From JANXQG01 sp963775975 (GTDB taxonomy: Bacteria > Planctomycetota > Planctomycetia > Pirellulales > Thermoguttaceae): 64,000 bases of DNA. Of the stretch, positions 63,025 through 64,000 are shown one piece after another. The stretch is taken from contig CAVZKX010000003.1 of assembly GCA_963775975.1 (NCBI GenBank), forward strand, positions 434,001 to 498,000. The letters are read 5' to 3'. The position numbers and the translations under genes were made by a program. Position 1 is the first letter of the stretch, and every line of letters starts with the position of its first letter. The notes under the pieces are model-generated. The model was given only the letters and a program-made list of their open reading frames with translations. It was not told the DNA's origin and made no database searches.

Positions 63025-64000
63025 TTGCACTCACTCCTGCCCCTCGTTCTGCTCTCTGCCCTATCCGCTCCGCCGCAATTCGACGTGCAATTGCTGGACG
63101 GCTCCAAGATCTCCGGCGGCCTTGCCGGTTGGAGCGAAAAGCAAATCGCTCTTGAAACGCCCAGCGGCCATCGCGAACTGGCTGTCGCCAAAGTGGCGTC
63201 CGTCGCGGCGCACGGCCCGGCCGCAAAGTCGGCATTGAAACCATCCGTGTGGGTCGATCTGGCCGATGGATCGCGCCTGGCTGCGTCGGAGTACACGACG
63301 GAAAAAGGTCGCGCGAAGATCGTGCTGCTGCCCGCCAACGAAGTCCTCGAAGTTCCCACGGCCGATGTCGAGGCAGTCCGCATGCAGCCGGAGTCCGAGG
63401 CCAGCGCCATCGGGTGGTCGCGGATCCGCGGCAAGAAGCTCCAGGGCGACCTGCTGGTGACCGGCAACCAATCGGGCATTGACTACCATCAAGGCGCGAT
63501 CGAAGACGTTTCCGATGCCAAAGTACGATTCACGCTCGACGGCAATATCTTGGGCGTCAAACGGGCGAAGGTATATGGCTTGATCTATTACCATGCCGCG
63601 GGCACGCCGGCAGCCGACGCGCCCTACACGATTATCGATTCCGGCGGCTCGCGGTGGTTGGTCTCCGCGATGAAATTGGACGGCGACAAGCTCGATTTCA
63701 CCACTGCCGGCGGCCGCAGCGTGCGCCGCGGCCTCGATCAGATCGCCCAGATCGACCTCTCCTGCGGCAAGATCGTCTTCCTCGGCGACCTCAAGCCCGA
63801 CTCCGAAACCCTGACGACCAATCCCTTCACCGCCACGGAGAAGGAACTTCCCAGCCGCTCGCAGTTCTCGCGCGTCCGTCGCGACGAGAACCTGGAGGGC
63901 AAATCACTGCGGACGCATAACCAGGAGTTCCACAAGGGCATGGCCATGCGCAGCCGCTCCGAGCTGGTGTGGACTCTGCCCGGCAAATTCAGCCGGCTGG
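63025..64000 (+). CDS. Secreted NPCBM/NEW2-like protein (partial, runs off right edge)
   Basis: The frame is open from TTG 63025 to the window edge (325 codons visible). A short signal-like start (LHSLLPLVLLSALSAPP) precedes beta-strand-rich sequence with repeated units of the type FDVQLLDGSKISGGLAGWSEKQI. Near the cut, NQEFHKGMAMRSRSELVWTLPGKFSRL matches the NPCBM domain, a putative carbohydrate-binding module common in secreted planctomycete proteins. The start lacks an ATG, but CAAGGA lies eight bases before it and an in-frame stop is found at 63001. The end is unknown. Confidence 0.75.
   Translation, partial: MHSLLPLVLLSALSAPPQFDVQLLDGSKISGGLAGWSEKQIALETPSGHRELAVAKVASVAAHGPAAKSALKPSVWVDLADGSRLAASEYTTEKGRAKIVLLPANEVLEVPTADVEAVRMQPESEASAIGWSRIRGKKLQGDLLVTGNQSGIDYHQGAIEDVSDAKVRFTLDGNILGVKRAKVYGLIYYHAAGTPAADAPYTIIDSGGSRWLVSAMKLDGDKLDFTTAGGRSVRRGLDQIAQIDLSCGKIVFLGDLKPDSETLTTNPFTATEKELPSRSQFSRVRRDENLEGKSLRTHNQEFHKGMAMRSRSELVWTLPGKFSRL

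Overview
The window looks like a piece of a Planctomycetota chromosome, most likely from the Pirellulales. It has high GC content, long secreted proteins of families typical of that phylum (STN-like secreted protein, ThuA, YXWGXW-repeat, PQQ-propeller, NPCBM), two groEL genes around one groES, a planctomycete-style Ser/Thr kinase, and many short interspersed hairpin repeats. No 16S, tRNA, CRISPR array, transposase or prophage was recognised. Lineage is inferred from protein character only.

Layout. 1-9 kb (mostly minus strand): a secreted STN-like protein running off the left edge, purB, msrC, an HD phosphohydrolase, a VOC protein and a degenerate HD-GYP/PAS/GGDEF protein, then a plus-strand FAH-family hydrolase and a RelE/Phd toxin-antitoxin pair. 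9-17 kb: a HEAT-repeat protein, a 925-residue secreted protein, a small conserved protein, a Ser/Thr kinase with a pseudo-receiver tail, and a ThuA protein. 17-21.6 kb: a GT-C membrane glycosyltransferase, a GT2 glycosyltransferase and a methyltransferase, probably one surface-glycan or lipid-glycosylation unit. 21.6-29 kb: SulP transporter, PcrA/UvrD helicase, PhoR and PhoB. 28.9-35 kb: a chaperone block, dnaJ-grpE-fmdB and groEL2-groES-groEL1, all on the minus strand. 35-40.5 kb: a secreted SUMF1-type protein, a BrnT-like/XRE toxin-antitoxin pair bounded by a partial duplication of an ATPase gene, and a three-gene set (DUF3592-like membrane protein, small protein, P-loop ATPase). 40.9-44.3 kb: YXWGXW protein, small protein, maf and an HU-like protein.

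44.7-64 kb (plus strand): a long, tightly packed operon. Its products are a secreted PQQ-propeller/TPR protein, a prenyltransferase-repeat protein, a MoxR AAA+ ATPase, a DUF58 vWA-like protein, a BatA-type membrane vWA protein, a second membrane vWA protein, a very large membrane/coiled-coil protein, a secreted protein with a long K/D/S/Q-rich tract, a secreted helical protein and an NPCBM protein cut by the right edge. It looks like a planctomycete MoxR/vWA envelope chaperone-type system with several undescribed partners.

Two features cut across all regions. First, single-base frameshifts break many genes that otherwise read perfectly (purB, groEL2, maf, the glycosyltransferase, the SUMF1 gene and most of 46.3-52.8 kb). 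These look like consensus errors, dense and systematic around 50.8-52.6 kb, so coordinates there describe intended genes. Second, at least seven sequence families of short inverted repeats are scattered between genes. Three copies lie inside coding sequence: one breaks the second vWA gene, and two are read through in frame in pcrA and the GT-C gene.
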